Below are positions 15,367-25,054 of a stretch of DNA of 56,912 nt, piece after piece (within the stretch, counting starts at the first letter, position 1; every line of letters starts with the position of its first letter). The notes under the pieces were generated by a model that was not told the origin of the DNA, ran no database searches, and saw only the letters and a program-made list of their open reading frames with translations. Position numbers and translations under genes: made by a program. The DNA comes from Burkholderiaceae bacterium (GTDB lineage Bacteria > Pseudomonadota > Gammaproteobacteria > Burkholderiales > Burkholderiaceae_E): assembly GCA_021463505.1 (NCBI GenBank), contig JAJTYR010000023.1:1-56912 (forward strand), written 5' to 3'.

Positions 15367-18135
15367 ATGGCGGTGGCGTTCGCGGCGGCGCTGGCGCTGG
15401 TGCTGGCGGCGTGGATCGTGCCGTTGCCCGTGCCGCCACAGGCGTTGCTCACGGGTGCGGCACTGATCGCGCTCGCTGCGTTCGGCGGACTGTACCTGGC
15501 CCTGCGCCGCACGCTGCGCGTTGCGCGCCGCTCCGACGACCTGCTGCGCGACCTCGACGAGCACCGCCGCGCGGCAGAGCAACTGGCAGCCCTCGGCTCG
15601 TGGGTCCACGACCCGCGCCGCAATGCGCAGCAGTGGAGCGACGGAGCGTTCCGCCTGTTCGGCATCGATCCGGCGGCGGGCGTGCCGCCGCCGGATCAAT
15701 TCCTGTCGCACATCCATCCCGACGACCGGGCGCGCTGGCAGGAGACACACCGTCGCGCGCTGCGCGACGGCCGCGAGGCGCGCGTCGAATTCCGCTGGGT
15801 GCGCCCGGGTGGCGACCTCGCGTGGATCCGCAGCGTCGCGCGCCCCGAACGCGACACGTCCGGCCGCACGCTGCGCGTGGCCGGCGTCGTGCAGGACATC
15901 ACCGGCATGCGCGCGATGCAGCAGCAACTCGCCGCCAGCGAAGCGAAGTTCCGTGACCTCACGCACCTGAGCTCCGACTGGGTGTGGGAGACCGATGCGC
16001 AACACCGCGTCTCGTTCCTGTCGGACTCGATCGACGCGGTGCTCGGTCCGTGGCGGCGCGCGCTGATCGGGCGGCGACGCTGGGAGATGCCCGACGCCGA
16101 TTTCCTGCGACCCGACTGGGACAGCCACCGCACGACCTGCGAGGCGCACAAGCCGTTCGAGAACTTCGAGTTCGGCCAGATCGATCCGCAGGGAAACGTC
16201 CACCACCTGTCACTGAGCGGCCATCCGGTGTTCGACGAGGCCGGCCGGCTTGCCGGCTACCGCGGCACCGGCCGCAGCATCACGCGCGAGAAGCAGCAGC
16301 GCATGCTGCTCGAGATCGAAGGCGACGTGGCCGGCATCATGCGCGAGCAGACCGAGCCCGCGCGCGTGATCACCGCGATCATCATCACGCTGTGCGGCAA
16401 GCTCGGCTGGCTGGGCGGCGTGCACCTGGTGCGCACCGATCGCGGACTGGCCGCGCGCGAGCGCTGGGGCTACCCGGCGTTCACGCGGATGGTCTCCGAC
16501 CTGCCCGCGGAAATCGGGCTCGCCCGGGACAGCGTCGAAGGCAACTGCTGGCGCGACGGTCGCCACGCCTGGATCACCGACCTGGCGGTGCATCCGTCCT
16601 TCGTCGAGCGCTATCGCACCGGCGCGCTGGGCGCGAAGGCGGCGTTTCTCGCGCCGATCGGCGACGAGCAGGGGCGCACGCTGGGCCTGCTGCTGTTCCT
16701 CGGCCCGGTCGCGTTCCAGGGTGAAGCGTTTCTCGGCCAGGCGGCCGAGATCCTGTCGCGCACGCTGTCGCTGTACCTGCAGCGCAAGGCCGCCGAGCGG
16801 CGGCTGCTGCTCGCCTCGATGCATGACGCGCTCACCGGCCTGCCGAACCGCGCGTTCCTGCTGCAGCAGCTCGAGGCACGGCTGAAATCGGGTGAACGCG
16901 CGGCGCTGCTCTACGTCGACCTCGACCGCTACAAACTGATCAACGACACGCTGGGGCACGCCGCCGGCGACCAGGCGCTGATCGAGGTCGCGCGACGGCT
17001 GCGCGCCGCGCTGGGCGCCGACGACGTCGTCGGGCGCATGGGCGGCGACGAGTTCGTCGCGCTGCTGGTGCGCCCGGGCACGCGCGAGGAGATCGGGCGC
17101 TGCGCGCGTCGCGCACTCGAGGCCATCGAAAAGCCGCTGGTGCTGGCCAACCGGGCCTACTTCCTGTCGGCGAGCATCGGCGTGGCGCTGGCACCCGACG
17201 ATGCCCGGGACGCGGAAACGCTGATCCGCTGCGCCGACAGCGCGATGTATCAGGTGAAGTCCGATGGCCGCAGCGACGTGCGCTTCTTCGCCGGCGGCCT
17301 CTCCGACGAGCGCACCGAGCGGCTGCAACTGGCGGCCGAGCTGCCCGCCGCGATCCATCGCGGCGAGGTCGACCTCCATTACCAGCCGGTGATGAACATC
17401 GACGAGCGCACCGTGATCGGCTACGAAGGGCTGCTGCGCTGGCGCCACCCGACGCACGGCCAGCTGCTGCCCGAGCGCTTCCTGCCGGCCGCCGAGCAGA
17501 GCAACCTGATCCGCGAGATCGGGCTGTGGGTGATCCGGCGCGCGCTCGACGACCGCGTGCGACTGGGCATCGAAGCGTGGCCCGATCTCGCGGTGTCGGT
17601 GAACGTCTCGGCGCGCCAGCTCTCCGAGGACGGCTTCCTCGCGACACTGTCCGACCTGATGCAGGAGCGCGACTTCCCGCCGCGCCTGCTGCAGCTCGAG
17701 CTCACCGAAAGTGCGTTCATCGAGAACCCCGAGCGCATCGTCGCGCTGATCGGCGAACTGCGCCGGCTGGGCGTGCGCGTGTTCATCGACAACTTCGGCA
17801 CCGGCTACGCGTCGCTGTCGTACCTGAAGAACCTGCCGGTCGACGGCATCAAGATCGACCACGCCTTCGTGCAGGACCTGCCCACCGATCGCGGCAACGC
17901 CGCGATCGTTCAGGCGATCACGACGATGGCCGCGAAACTGGGGCTGCAGGCCATGGCCGAGGGCGTGGAGACTGCGGCTGAACTGCGCGGCCTGCGTTCG
18001 CTCGACTGCCATCGGGTGCAGGGCGCGCTGATTGCCGAGCCGTTGCCGTTCGCGCAGCTGAAGGAGTTCCTCGAGGCGCTGCCGACGCTGCGCCGGATGC
18101 ACCTGGTGCGCGACGCGCGCGACAGCGCAGCGTAG
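15367..18135 (+). CDS. Membrane PAS-PAS-GAF-GGDEF-EAL protein with degenerate EAL site
   Basis: 922 residues from the ATG at 15367. Two N-terminal membrane helices (about 1-50) are followed by a PAS domain (about 75-190), a second PAS (about 195-320), a GAF-like domain (about 325-480), GGDEF (about 490-650) and EAL (about 660-905). GGDEF is intact (559-563), so c-di-GMP synthesis is likely, but the RxxD inhibitory motif just before it is absent. The EAL signature reads EGL (687-689) and the DDFGTG metal motif reads DNFGTG (808-813), so phosphodiesterase activity is doubtful. The start is uncertain: the frame is open further upstream with GGAG at 15284-15287, and a TTG at 15313 is possible. 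Confidence 0.88.
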   Translation: MAVAFAAALALVLAAWIVPLPVPPQALLTGAALIALAAFGGLYLALRRTLRVARRSDDLLRDLDEHRRAAEQLAALGSWVHDPRRNAQQWSDGAFRLFGIDPAAGVPPPDQFLSHIHPDDRARWQETHRRALRDGREARVEFRWVRPGGDLAWIRSVARPERDTSGRTLRVAGVVQDITGMRAMQQQLAASEAKFRDLTHLSSDWVWETDAQHRVSFLSDSIDAVLGPWRRALIGRRRWEMPDADFLRPDWDSHRTTCEAHKPFENFEFGQIDPQGNVHHLSLSGHPVFDEAGRLAGYRGTGRSITREKQQRMLLEIEGDVAGIMREQTEPARVITAIIITLCGKLGWLGGVHLVRTDRGLAARERWGYPAFTRMVSDLPAEIGLARDSVEGNCWRDGRHAWITDLAVHPSFVERYRTGALGAKAAFLAPIGDEQGRTLGLLLFLGPVAFQGEAFLGQAAEILSRTLSLYLQRKAAERRLLLASMHDALTGLPNRAFLLQQLEARLKSGERAALLYVDLDRYKLINDTLGHAAGDQALIEVARRLRAALGADDVVGRMGGDEFVALLVRPGTREEIGRCARRALEAIEKPLVLANRAYFLSASIGVALAPDDARDAETLIRCADSAMYQVKSDGRSDVRFFAGGLSDERTERLQLAAELPAAIHRGEVDLHYQPVMNIDERTVIGYEGLLRWRHPTHGQLLPERFLPAAEQSNLIREIGLWVIRRALDDRVRLGIEAWPDLAVSVNVSARQLSEDGFLATLSDLMQERDFPPRLLQLELTESAFIENPERIVALIGELRRLGVRVFIDNFGTGYASLSYLKNLPVDGIKIDHAFVQDLPTDRGNAAIVQAITTMAAKLGLQAMAEGVETAAELRGLRSLDCHRVQGALIAEPLPFAQLKEFLEALPTLRRMHLVRDARDSAA

Positions 18136-18205
18136 AAGGCGACCGTCGGCGTCGAATCGGACCCGTACCGCCCCCGGAGCGGGCCGCGGCGCGGGGATCG
18201 TCGAC

Positions 18206-19408
18206 TCAGTCGAGATCGAGTCCCATCGCCTCGCGAACCTCGCGCATCGTCTCCTGCGCGATCTTGCGTGCCTGCTCGCAACCGTCGGCAACGATGTTGC
18301 GCAGAAGGCTCGGGTCGTCGACGTAGGGCTGCGCCCGCTGATGGAAGACCTGCTGCTCGGCGAGGATCGCGTCGATCACCGGCTGCTTGCACTCGAGGCA
18401 ACCGATGCCCGCACTGCGGCAACCCGTCTGCACCCATTCGCGCGTCGCCTCGTCGGAATAGACGAGGTGCAGCTGCCAGACCGGGCAGCGCTCGGGCTCG
18501 CCCGGATCGGTGCGCCGCACACGCGCCGGATCGGTGGGCATCGTGCGGATCTTCCTGCGCACCGACTCGGGGTCTTCGCGCATCGCGATCGCATTGCCGT
18601 AGCTCTTGGACATCTTCTGCCCGTCGATGCCGGGCATTCGCGACGCCTCGGTGAGCAGCGCCTGCGGCTCGGCGAGGATGATCCGCCGGCTGCCTTCGAG
18701 GTAACCGAACAGCCGCTCGCGGTCGCCCATGCTCAGGTTCTGCGCCAGCTCGAGCAGTTCGCGGCCCCGCTGCAGGGCGGTGTCGTCGCCCTGCTCCTGG
18801 TAGCGCGTGCGCATCTGCTCGTAGAGCCTGGCACGCTTGCTGCCCAGCTTCTTCACCGCCTCGCGCGCCTTGTCCTCGAACCCTGGCTCGCGGCCGAACA
18901 GGTGATTGAAGCGACGCGCGATCTCGCGGGTGAACTCGACGTGTGGCACCTGGTCTTCGCCGACCGGCACCCACGCAGCCCGGTACATCAGGATGTCGGC
19001 GGCCTGCAGCAGCGGATAGCCGAGGAAGCCGTAGGTGGACAGGTCGCGATCGGAGAGTTTTTCCTGCTGGTCCTTGTAGGTGGGCACGCGCTCGAGCCAG
19101 CCCAGCGGCGTGACCATCGACAGCAGCAGGTGCAGCTCGGCGTGCTCGGGCACGCGCGACTGGATGAACAGCACCGACTGCTGCGGATCGATGCCCGCCG
19201 CCAGCCAGTCGATGACCATCTCCCAGACGTTGTCGCCGATCACTTCCGGCGAATCGTAGTGCGTGGTGAGCGCGTGCCAGTCGGCCACGAAGAACAGGCA
19301 GGGATGCTCGGACTGCAGCCGCACCCAGTTCTTCAGCGCGCCGTGATAGTGACCCAGGTGCAGGGCGCCGGTGGGGCGCATGCCGGATACGACTCGCTCG
19401 GTGAACAT
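18206..19408 (-). CDS. trpS: Tryptophanyl-tRNA synthetase
   Basis: 400 residues, longer than the common 330-residue form, as in many betaproteobacteria. The class I motifs are HLGHY (HIGH-type) near the start and KMSKS in DGQKMSKSYGN. It charges tRNA-Trp. It is the last gene of a leftward run behind the site-2 protease (10-base gap). The extra length is in a region after KMSKS with a Cys-rich stretch (GCRSAGIGCLECK) that may be an insertion domain. Confidence 0.95.
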   Translation of the reverse strand: MFTERVVSGMRPTGALHLGHYHGALKNWVRLQSEHPCLFFVADWHALTTHYDSPEVIGDNVWEMVIDWLAAGIDPQQSVLFIQSRVPEHAELHLLLSMVTPLGWLERVPTYKDQQEKLSDRDLSTYGFLGYPLLQAADILMYRAAWVPVGEDQVPHVEFTREIARRFNHLFGREPGFEDKAREAVKKLGSKRARLYEQMRTRYQEQGDDTALQRGRELLELAQNLSMGDRERLFGYLEGSRRIILAEPQALLTEASRMPGIDGQKMSKSYGNAIAMREDPESVRRKIRTMPTDPARVRRTDPGEPERCPVWQLHLVYSDEATREWVQTGCRSAGIGCLECKQPVIDAILAEQQVFHQRAQPYVDDPSLLRNIVADGCEQARKIAQETMREVREAMGLDLD

Positions 19409-19418
19409 GGTCGGTCGG

Positions 19419-20078
19419 TCAATCGGTCAGCGAAAGGAGCGCCGCGAGCACGCCGACCCCGATGTCGATCAGCGGTGCGACGATGAAACCCAGCGCGCCG
19501 GTGGCCAGCAGCGCGAGCAGGATGAACAGCCCGTAGGGTTCGAGCCGCGAGAACCCCGCAGCCATGCGCACCGGCAGCAGGCTGGTGACGATGCGCCCGC
19601 CGTCGAGCGGAGGCACCGGCACCAGATTGAGCACTGCCAGGGCCAGGTTGACGAAGATGCCCGCGATCGCCATGCGCGCGAAGAACTCGACGTCGCTGCC
19701 GAGAACGCCCGTCAGCTTCAGGGCAAGACCCCAGCCAAGAGCCATCGCAAGGTTGGCCAACGGCCCGGCCGCGGCGACGATGCCCATGTCGCGACCCGGC
19801 GAGCGCAGGTTCGAGGGCACGACCGGAACCGGCCTGGCCCACCCGAAGAGCATCGCTTCACCCGCCGCCTTGCTGGCGAGAAGGATCAACGCCGGCACCA
19901 GCAGCGTGCCGACCGGGTCGATGTGGCGCAGCGGATTGAGGCTCACGCGGCCCTGCAACTGCGCAGTGCGGTCGCCCAGGCGCGCGGCAACGAGGCCGTG
20001 CGCGGCCTCGTGCAGCGTGATCGCGAATATCACCGGAATTGCATAGACCGCGATCAGCTGCGGAAGGCTCAAATCCAT
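19419..20078 (-). CDS. Site-2 protease family membrane metalloprotease (M50, YwhC-like)
   Basis: 219 residues with about five membrane helices. The zinc motif HEAAH sits in the first part (FAITLHEAAHGLVAARLGD), and the second ligand motif is in LVPVPPLDGGRI. It belongs to the short rhomboid-like M50 group without a PDZ domain. The ATG at 20078 starts the first membrane helix. Such genes commonly neighbour trpS and the YciO/PHP genes in betaproteobacteria, as here. The substrate is unknown. Confidence 0.92.
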   Translation of the reverse strand: MDLSLPQLIAVYAIPVIFAITLHEAAHGLVAARLGDRTAQLQGRVSLNPLRHIDPVGTLLVPALILLASKAAGEAMLFGWARPVPVVPSNLRSPGRDMGIVAAAGPLANLAMALGWGLALKLTGVLGSDVEFFARMAIAGIFVNLALAVLNLVPVPPLDGGRIVTSLLPVRMAAGFSRLEPYGLFILLALLATGALGFIVAPLIDIGVGVLAALLSLTD

Positions 20079-20146
20079 GACGGCGATTGTAGCAGCCGGC
20101 CCCGTCGCGCCGCGGCTCGCGCACCGACGCCCTCGCCACCAGCCGC

Positions 20147-20806
20147 TCAGAAGCGCACCCGCAGCGCCGACTTCCCGGCACCACGCGCGACCATGCCTTC
20201 GATGCTGCCGCAGCCCATGCGAACCACCAGGGGCTCCGGGCCGGTGAGGTCGATCACCGTCGTGGGCACGAAGCCCTGCCCGCCCGCGTCGATCACCAGT
20301 TCGATGCGCCGCGACAGGCGTGCGACGATTGCGTCGGCGTCGTTCAGAGGGTCGTCCTCGCCCGGCAGGATCAGGCTCGAACACAGCATCGGCTCGCCGT
20401 GCGCTTCGAGCAGACCCTGGGCAACCGCCGCGTCGGGAACCCTCAGCCCGATCGTCCGTCGTGACGGGTGCCACAGACGTCGTGGCACCTCCTTCGTGGC
20501 GTCGAGCACGAACGTGTAGGGACCCGGCGCCCACTCCTTGAGGAAGCGATACTGCCGGCTGTCGACCATCGCATGGGTGGACAGTTCGGAGAGGTCGCGA
20601 CACATCAGCGTGAGCAGGTGACGCTCGTCGAGCCCGCGAATCGCGCGCAGCCGGTCGACCGCGCTCTTGTCGCCAAGCCGGCAGGCGAGCACGTAGCAGG
20701 CGTCGGTGGGCAGCGCCACGAGGCCGCCGGCACCCAGCACATCGGCGGCCTGCCGCAGCAGGCGCGCCTGCGGGTTCTTCGGATGCAGCGTTAAGCGCTG
20801 CGTCAT
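20147..20806 (-). CDS. YciO/Sua5-family threonylcarbamoyl-AMP synthase-like protein
   Basis: 219 residues with the YrdC/Sua5 fold: an ATP/threonine-binding KxR-type region (GLVALPTDACYVLACR), a GPYTFVL loop and an SRRTIGLRVP segment. Sua5/TsaC proteins make threonylcarbamoyl-AMP for the t6A modification of tRNA, but YciO paralogues often have another or weak activity, and this sequence looks nearer YciO. It overlaps the PHP gene by ATGA (20803-20806). Confidence 0.88.
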   Translation of the reverse strand: MTQRLTLHPKNPQARLLRQAADVLGAGGLVALPTDACYVLACRLGDKSAVDRLRAIRGLDERHLLTLMCRDLSELSTHAMVDSRQYRFLKEWAPGPYTFVLDATKEVPRRLWHPSRRTIGLRVPDAAVAQGLLEAHGEPMLCSSLILPGEDDPLNDADAIVARLSRRIELVIDAGGQGFVPTTVIDLTGPEPLVVRMGCGSIEGMVARGAGKSALRVRF

Positions 20807-21732
20807 GCCCGCGCCGCCGTGGTCGCGCCGCTCGGGGCACGCGCAGACCGCGCACACGCCGCCGCCCACGCGGCCTCGGGCCAGTCGAGCCACACCGGCA
20901 CCAGCGCATCGGGCAACGCCGGCAGGCTGCCCAGTTCGACGCGGCTTTCGTCGGGTCCGTGGAAATCGGATCCGCGCGAGGCGCGCAGCCCGAATTCGTG
21001 CGCGACCTGCGCGAAGCGCCGATACTGGTCGCGCGTGTGCGAGCCGCAGACGACTTCGATCGCCTCGCCGCCGGCTTCGCGAAACGCGCCCACCAGTGCC
21101 CACAGCGCGGTCTCGCCGAGCCGGTAACGGCCCGGATGCGCGAGCACCGCGACACCGCCGGCGGCACGGATCCACTGTACCGCGTCGGCCAGGCCCGCCC
21201 AGCGATGCGCGACGAACCCCGGCCTGCCTTCCGACAGATAACGCTGGAAGACCTCCGCGACGTCGCGACACACGCCGCGTTCGACGATGTGACGCGCGAA
21301 ATGCGTGCGCCCCACCATCGCCGGGTTGCCGACGAAGCGCAAGGCGCCCTGATAGGCGCCGGCGATCCCGGCGCGCGCCAGGTCCTCGCCCATCTCCCGC
21401 GCGCGCGCGTCGCGGCCGCTGCGCGTGCGCGCCAACCCGTCGCGCAGTGGCGCGCAACCGGGGTCGATGCGCAGGCCGAGCACGTGGATCGTCTCCCCGC
21501 CCCAGCTGACCGAGATCTCGACGCCCGGCACGAAGGCAAGGCCGAGCGCGGCGGCGGCCGCACCTGCCTCCGTCAGCCCACCGAGCTCGTCGTGGTCGGT
21601 GAGCGCGAACAGCTGCACGCCGCGTGCGTGCGCGCGCCGCGCAACTTCGGCCGGCGCGAGCACGCCGTCGGAGACGCGCGAATGCGCGTGCAGGTCGGCG
21701 TTGAGCCGCAGTACGTCCGCGGGCACGCTCAT
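20803..21732 (-). CDS. PHP-domain phosphoesterase (YciV/RNase AM-like)
   Basis: 309 residues of the PHP fold. Metal-binding motifs are DLHAHSRVSDG (N-terminal), LTDHDE, PGVEIS, AHPGRY and the late GSDFHGP. This is the YciV family, which includes nucleoside 3',5'-bisphosphate phosphatase and the 5'-3' exonuclease RNase AM. Overlaps of four bases with yciO and with the alpha/beta hydrolase gene point to one transcript. Confidence 0.9.
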   Translation of the reverse strand: MSVPADVLRLNADLHAHSRVSDGVLAPAEVARRAHARGVQLFALTDHDELGGLTEAGAAAAALGLAFVPGVEISVSWGGETIHVLGLRIDPGCAPLRDGLARTRSGRDARAREMGEDLARAGIAGAYQGALRFVGNPAMVGRTHFARHIVERGVCRDVAEVFQRYLSEGRPGFVAHRWAGLADAVQWIRAAGGVAVLAHPGRYRLGETALWALVGAFREAGGEAIEVVCGSHTRDQYRRFAQVAHEFGLRASRGSDFHGPDESRVELGSLPALPDALVPVWLDWPEAAWAAACARSARAPSGATTAARA

Positions 21733-22754
21733 GAGTCCGACGCCGCCAGGTGCTCGACGATCAGCCGTGCCACGGCGTCTGGACGATCGTGGTGGAGCAT
21801 GTGCCCGGCGCCCGCGACCGTCACCTGGCGCAGCGAGCGGATCGCCCGCAGGCGCCGTCGGTACTCGGGCTCGTGCACGAACGACATCGAGCCGCTGGCG
21901 TGCTCCGCCAGTACCCACAGCACCGGCGCGGTGATCGCCCGCCAGCAGGCGAGGACCTCGGGCACACGGTACAGAACCGGCGAGGAGATCCGGTGAGCCG
22001 GGTCTGCCAGCAGCTCGAAGCGGCCGGCGGCGTTCTCGCGCGCCCAGTGCAATGCGAGGAAGCGCGCAAAATCGGCGCGCAGGCGTGGATTGCCGCGGAT
22101 CAGCCGCGCGGCCACCTGTTCGCGCGAGGCATAGTCGCGCAGCGCCGCACCGTCGCGCAGCTCGTCGAGCCAGCGCGCGTAGCGGCCAGGCGCCTGCGCA
22201 GGCCGCGTCGCCCTCAGACCCACGCCATCGAGGTTCACCAACCGGCGCACCCGCCGCGGCCGCACCCCGGCATAGAGCGCCGCGACGTTGCCACCCATGC
22301 TGTGGCCGACGAGGTCGACCGCCTGCCCCGGCGCGAGTGCATCGAGCAGCGCATCGAGGTCGCCGAGGTAGTCCGGGAACCAGTAGGCGTCGGCACCGCT
22401 GCGTCCGGTCAGGCCGAAGCCGCGCCAGTCGGGAGCGATCAATCGCCAGTGGGCAGGCAGCAGATCGACCACGAACTGGAACGACGCGGACACGTCCATC
22501 CAGCCGTGCAGCAGGACCACCGTCGTCGTGCCGGGCGCGAGCGGGTGCTGCGGCTCCCAGCAGCGGACGTGATGACGCAGGCCCCGCGCCTCGACGAACA
22601 GCGAGCGGCTCTCGCGCCGCGGCCGGTACGCGTCGGTCGCCGCGCCCGGCGCGCTTGCGGGCGCGCCTGCCGATGCCGGCGGCGCTGCAGCGGGACGGGA
22701 CGACGACGCAGTGGAAACGGGCACAATACACACCAGATGGAGTCCTGCCGACAT
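21729..22754 (-). CDS. Alpha/beta hydrolase
   Basis: 341 residues if begun at the ATG 22754. The core starts near residue 50: oxyanion segment LLHGWMD, nucleophile elbow VGHSMGG, and late His in GAGHMLHH. Family signatures do not tell the substrate. The N-terminus is uncertain: TATAAT on the minus strand at 22753-22758 overlaps this ATG, so if it is the -10 the real start is a GTG further in (22733 is possible, with AGGA upstream). The Ala/Pro-rich N-terminal part looks like a linker or signal. It is the first gene of the run to trpS. Confidence 0.85.
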   Translation of the reverse strand: MSAGLHLVCIVPVSTASSSRPAAAPPASAGAPASAPGAATDAYRPRRESRSLFVEARGLRHHVRCWEPQHPLAPGTTTVVLLHGWMDVSASFQFVVDLLPAHWRLIAPDWRGFGLTGRSGADAYWFPDYLGDLDALLDALAPGQAVDLVGHSMGGNVAALYAGVRPRRVRRLVNLDGVGLRATRPAQAPGRYARWLDELRDGAALRDYASREQVAARLIRGNPRLRADFARFLALHWARENAAGRFELLADPAHRISSPVLYRVPEVLACWRAITAPVLWVLAEHASGSMSFVHEPEYRRRLRAIRSLRQVTVAGAGHMLHHDRPDAVARLIVEHLAASDS

Positions 22755-22777
22755 TATAGGAACCCGGGGGGTCATCG

Positions 22778-24445
22778 ATGAGGATTGCGGCACGCGACGA
22801 CTATGACGAGTTGCACGGCACCTTCCGATGGCTCGTTCCCGAGCGCTTCAACATCGCCGAAGCCTGCTGTGCGCGCTGGGCGGGCAAGGCGCGACGGACC
22901 GCCATCGTGGTCGACCACGGCGATGGCCGCATCGAGCGCGTGGCGTATCGGCGGATCCACGACGACGCGAACCGGCTGGCCAACGCGCTCGCCGCGCTCG
23001 GCGTGCACCGTGGCGACCGCGTCGCGGTGGTGCTGCCGCAACGCCCGGAGACCGCGGTCGCGCACATGGCGATCTACCGCCTCGGTGCGGTGGCAATGCC
23101 GCTGTCGATCCTGTTCGGCCCCGATGCGCTGCGCTTCCGGCTCGACGACAGTGCGGCGGTGGCGGCGATCGTCGACGCGGAATATCTGGGCAACCTGCGC
23201 GCCGCGCGCGGTGAATCGGTACGGCACGTAGTGGTGGTGCCCGCCCCCGGCGAGTGCCCGGCGCTGCACGGCGGCGAGCACGACTATGTCGCACTGCTCG
23301 CGCGCGCGCGTGACCGCTGCGGCGCAGTGGACACACGGGCCGCCGACCCGGCGGTGCTGATCTACACCAGCGGCACCACCGGAGCGCCCAAGGGCGCGCT
23401 GATCCCGCATTGCGCGCTGATCGGCAACCTGAGCGGCTTCGTCGCGTCGCAGAACTGGTTCCCGCGGCCGCGCGACGTGTTCTGGTCGCCGGCGGACTGG
23501 GCCTGGACCGGGGGACTGATGGACGCCTTGCTGCCGGCGCTCTATTTCGGCCACCCGATCGTCGCCCAGCGCGCCCGCTTCTCGCCCGAGCGCGCGTTCG
23601 CCCTGCTCGAGCGCCATCACGTCACCAATACCTTCCTGTTTCCCACCGCGCTGAAGATGATGATGAAGCACGCACCCGAGCCACGCGCGCGCCACCGGCT
23701 CGCACTGCGCGCGGTCATGAGCGCGGGCGAGGCGGTCGGTGAAACGCTGTTCGACTGGTGCCGCGATGCACTCGGCGTCACCGTCAACGAGATGTTCGGG
23801 CAGACGGAAGTCAACTACGTGGTCGGCAACTCCGCGCAGCGCTGGCCGGCGCGCCCCGGTTCGATCGGCCGTGCCTACCCGGGGCACCGGGTCGCGATCC
23901 TCGACGACGACGGGCACGAACTGCCGCCAGGCCAGCTCGGCGAGATCGCGGTGCACCGCCTCGACCGCCACGGCCATCCCGATCCGGTGTTCTTTCTCGG
24001 CTACTGGGGCAACGACACGGCCACGCAGGCGAAGTTCAGCGGCGACTGGTGCCGAACCGGTGACCTCGCCACCGCCGATCCCGACGGCTATCTCTGGTAC
24101 GGCGGGCGCGCCGACGACATGTTCAAGGCCGCCGGCTACCGGATCGGGCCCGGCGAAATCGAGAGCTGCCTGGTGCGCCACCCGGCGGTGGCCAACGCAG
24201 CGGTGGTGCCCAGGCCCGACGCCGAGCGCGGCAACGTGATCAAGGCCTTCGTGGTGCTCGCGCCGGGCCATGTCGCGTCGCCGGCGCTGGTCGAGCAGCT
24301 GCAGCAGCACGTGCGCGGCAAACTTGCGCCCTACGAGTATCCGAAGGTGATCGAGTTCATCGACGAGCTGCCGATGACCACCACCGGCAAGGTGCAGCGA
24401 CGCGTGCTGCGCGAGCGCGAACAGGCGGCAGCAGGCGGGCAGTGA
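22778..24445 (+). CDS. Acyl-CoA synthetase (AMP-binding, medium-chain or acetyl type)
   Basis: 555 residues, the full length of the ANL superfamily. The P-loop motif is IYTSGTTGAPKGALIP; further motifs are NEMFGQTEVN, the YGGRADDMFKAAGYRIGP hinge and the late catalytic lysine in PMTTTGKVQRR. It activates a carboxylic acid as acyl-AMP and makes the CoA thioester. The absence of a long acetyl-CoA synthetase N-terminus points to the medium-chain-like group. GGGGGG at 22767-22772 serves as a ribosome site. The substrate is unknown. Confidence 0.9.
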   Translation: MRIAARDDYDELHGTFRWLVPERFNIAEACCARWAGKARRTAIVVDHGDGRIERVAYRRIHDDANRLANALAALGVHRGDRVAVVLPQRPETAVAHMAIYRLGAVAMPLSILFGPDALRFRLDDSAAVAAIVDAEYLGNLRAARGESVRHVVVVPAPGECPALHGGEHDYVALLARARDRCGAVDTRAADPAVLIYTSGTTGAPKGALIPHCALIGNLSGFVASQNWFPRPRDVFWSPADWAWTGGLMDALLPALYFGHPIVAQRARFSPERAFALLERHHVTNTFLFPTALKMMMKHAPEPRARHRLALRAVMSAGEAVGETLFDWCRDALGVTVNEMFGQTEVNYVVGNSAQRWPARPGSIGRAYPGHRVAILDDDGHELPPGQLGEIAVHRLDRHGHPDPVFFLGYWGNDTATQAKFSGDWCRTGDLATADPDGYLWYGGRADDMFKAAGYRIGPGEIESCLVRHPAVANAAVVPRPDAERGNVIKAFVVLAPGHVASPALVEQLQQHVRGKLAPYEYPKVIEFIDELPMTTTGKVQRRVLREREQAAAGGQ

Positions 24446-24523
24446 ACAGACCGGGGAGTCTCGAATCGCGCAGGGCGCGCCGCCCGACACCGTCTTTCTT
24501 TCGCACTTCAGGAATTCCTGCCC

Positions 24524-25054
24524 ATGTCGATTTACCGTCTTGGCAATCGCATTCCGCGCATCGACGCGTCCGCCTGGGTCGCCGCGTCGGCCGACCTGAT
24601 CGGGCAGGTCGAGCTCGCCGCCGAGTCGAGTGTCTGGTTCAACTGCACGCTGCGCGGTGACAACGAGCCGATCCGCATCGGTGCGCGCAGCAACGTCCAG
24701 GACAACTGTGTCCTGCACACCGACCCCGGCTACCCGCTGAGAATCGGCGAGCGCGTCACCGTCGGCCACCAGGCGATGCTGCACGGCTGCACGATCGACG
24801 ACGAAGCGCTGGTGGGCATCCAGGCAATCGTGCTGAACGGCGCACGCATCGGTCGCCACTGCCTGATCGGCGCGGGTGCGCTGGTGGCCGAAGGCAAGGT
24901 CATCCCCGAGCGCAGCCTCGTACTGGGCGCGCCGGGCCGCGTCGTGCGCCAACTGACCGACGCCGAAGTGGCGGACCTGCTGGCCGGCACCGAGCGCTAC
25001 GTGCAGCGCGCACGCCTGTTTCGCGAGACGCTGGCTTGCCAGCCGCGCGCATGA
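24524..25054 (+). CDS. Gamma carbonic anhydrase-like protein (YrdA type)
   Basis: 176 residues, a left-handed beta-helix of hexapeptide repeats. Zinc histidines of the family are visible in VLHTD, GHQAMLHGC and the following repeats. Many YrdA-like members have lost carbonic anhydrase activity, so the reaction is uncertain. It overlaps the next gene hslO by ATGA (25051-25054). Confidence 0.92.
   Translation: MSIYRLGNRIPRIDASAWVAASADLIGQVELAAESSVWFNCTLRGDNEPIRIGARSNVQDNCVLHTDPGYPLRIGERVTVGHQAMLHGCTIDDEALVGIQAIVLNGARIGRHCLIGAGALVAEGKVIPERSLVLGAPGRVVRQLTDAEVADLLAGTERYVQRARLFRETLACQPRA

Noticed and set aside
16210-18291. Long minus-strand frame opposite the GGDEF-EAL gene
   Set aside because: No recognisable domain; the plus-strand gene has intact conserved motifs throughout.
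22753-22758. ATTATA/TATAAT as a promoter for the plus-strand acyl-CoA synthetase
   Set aside because: It lies too near that gene's ATG (22778) with the ribosome site between; on the minus strand it is better placed but has no -35, so I did not list it as a feature.
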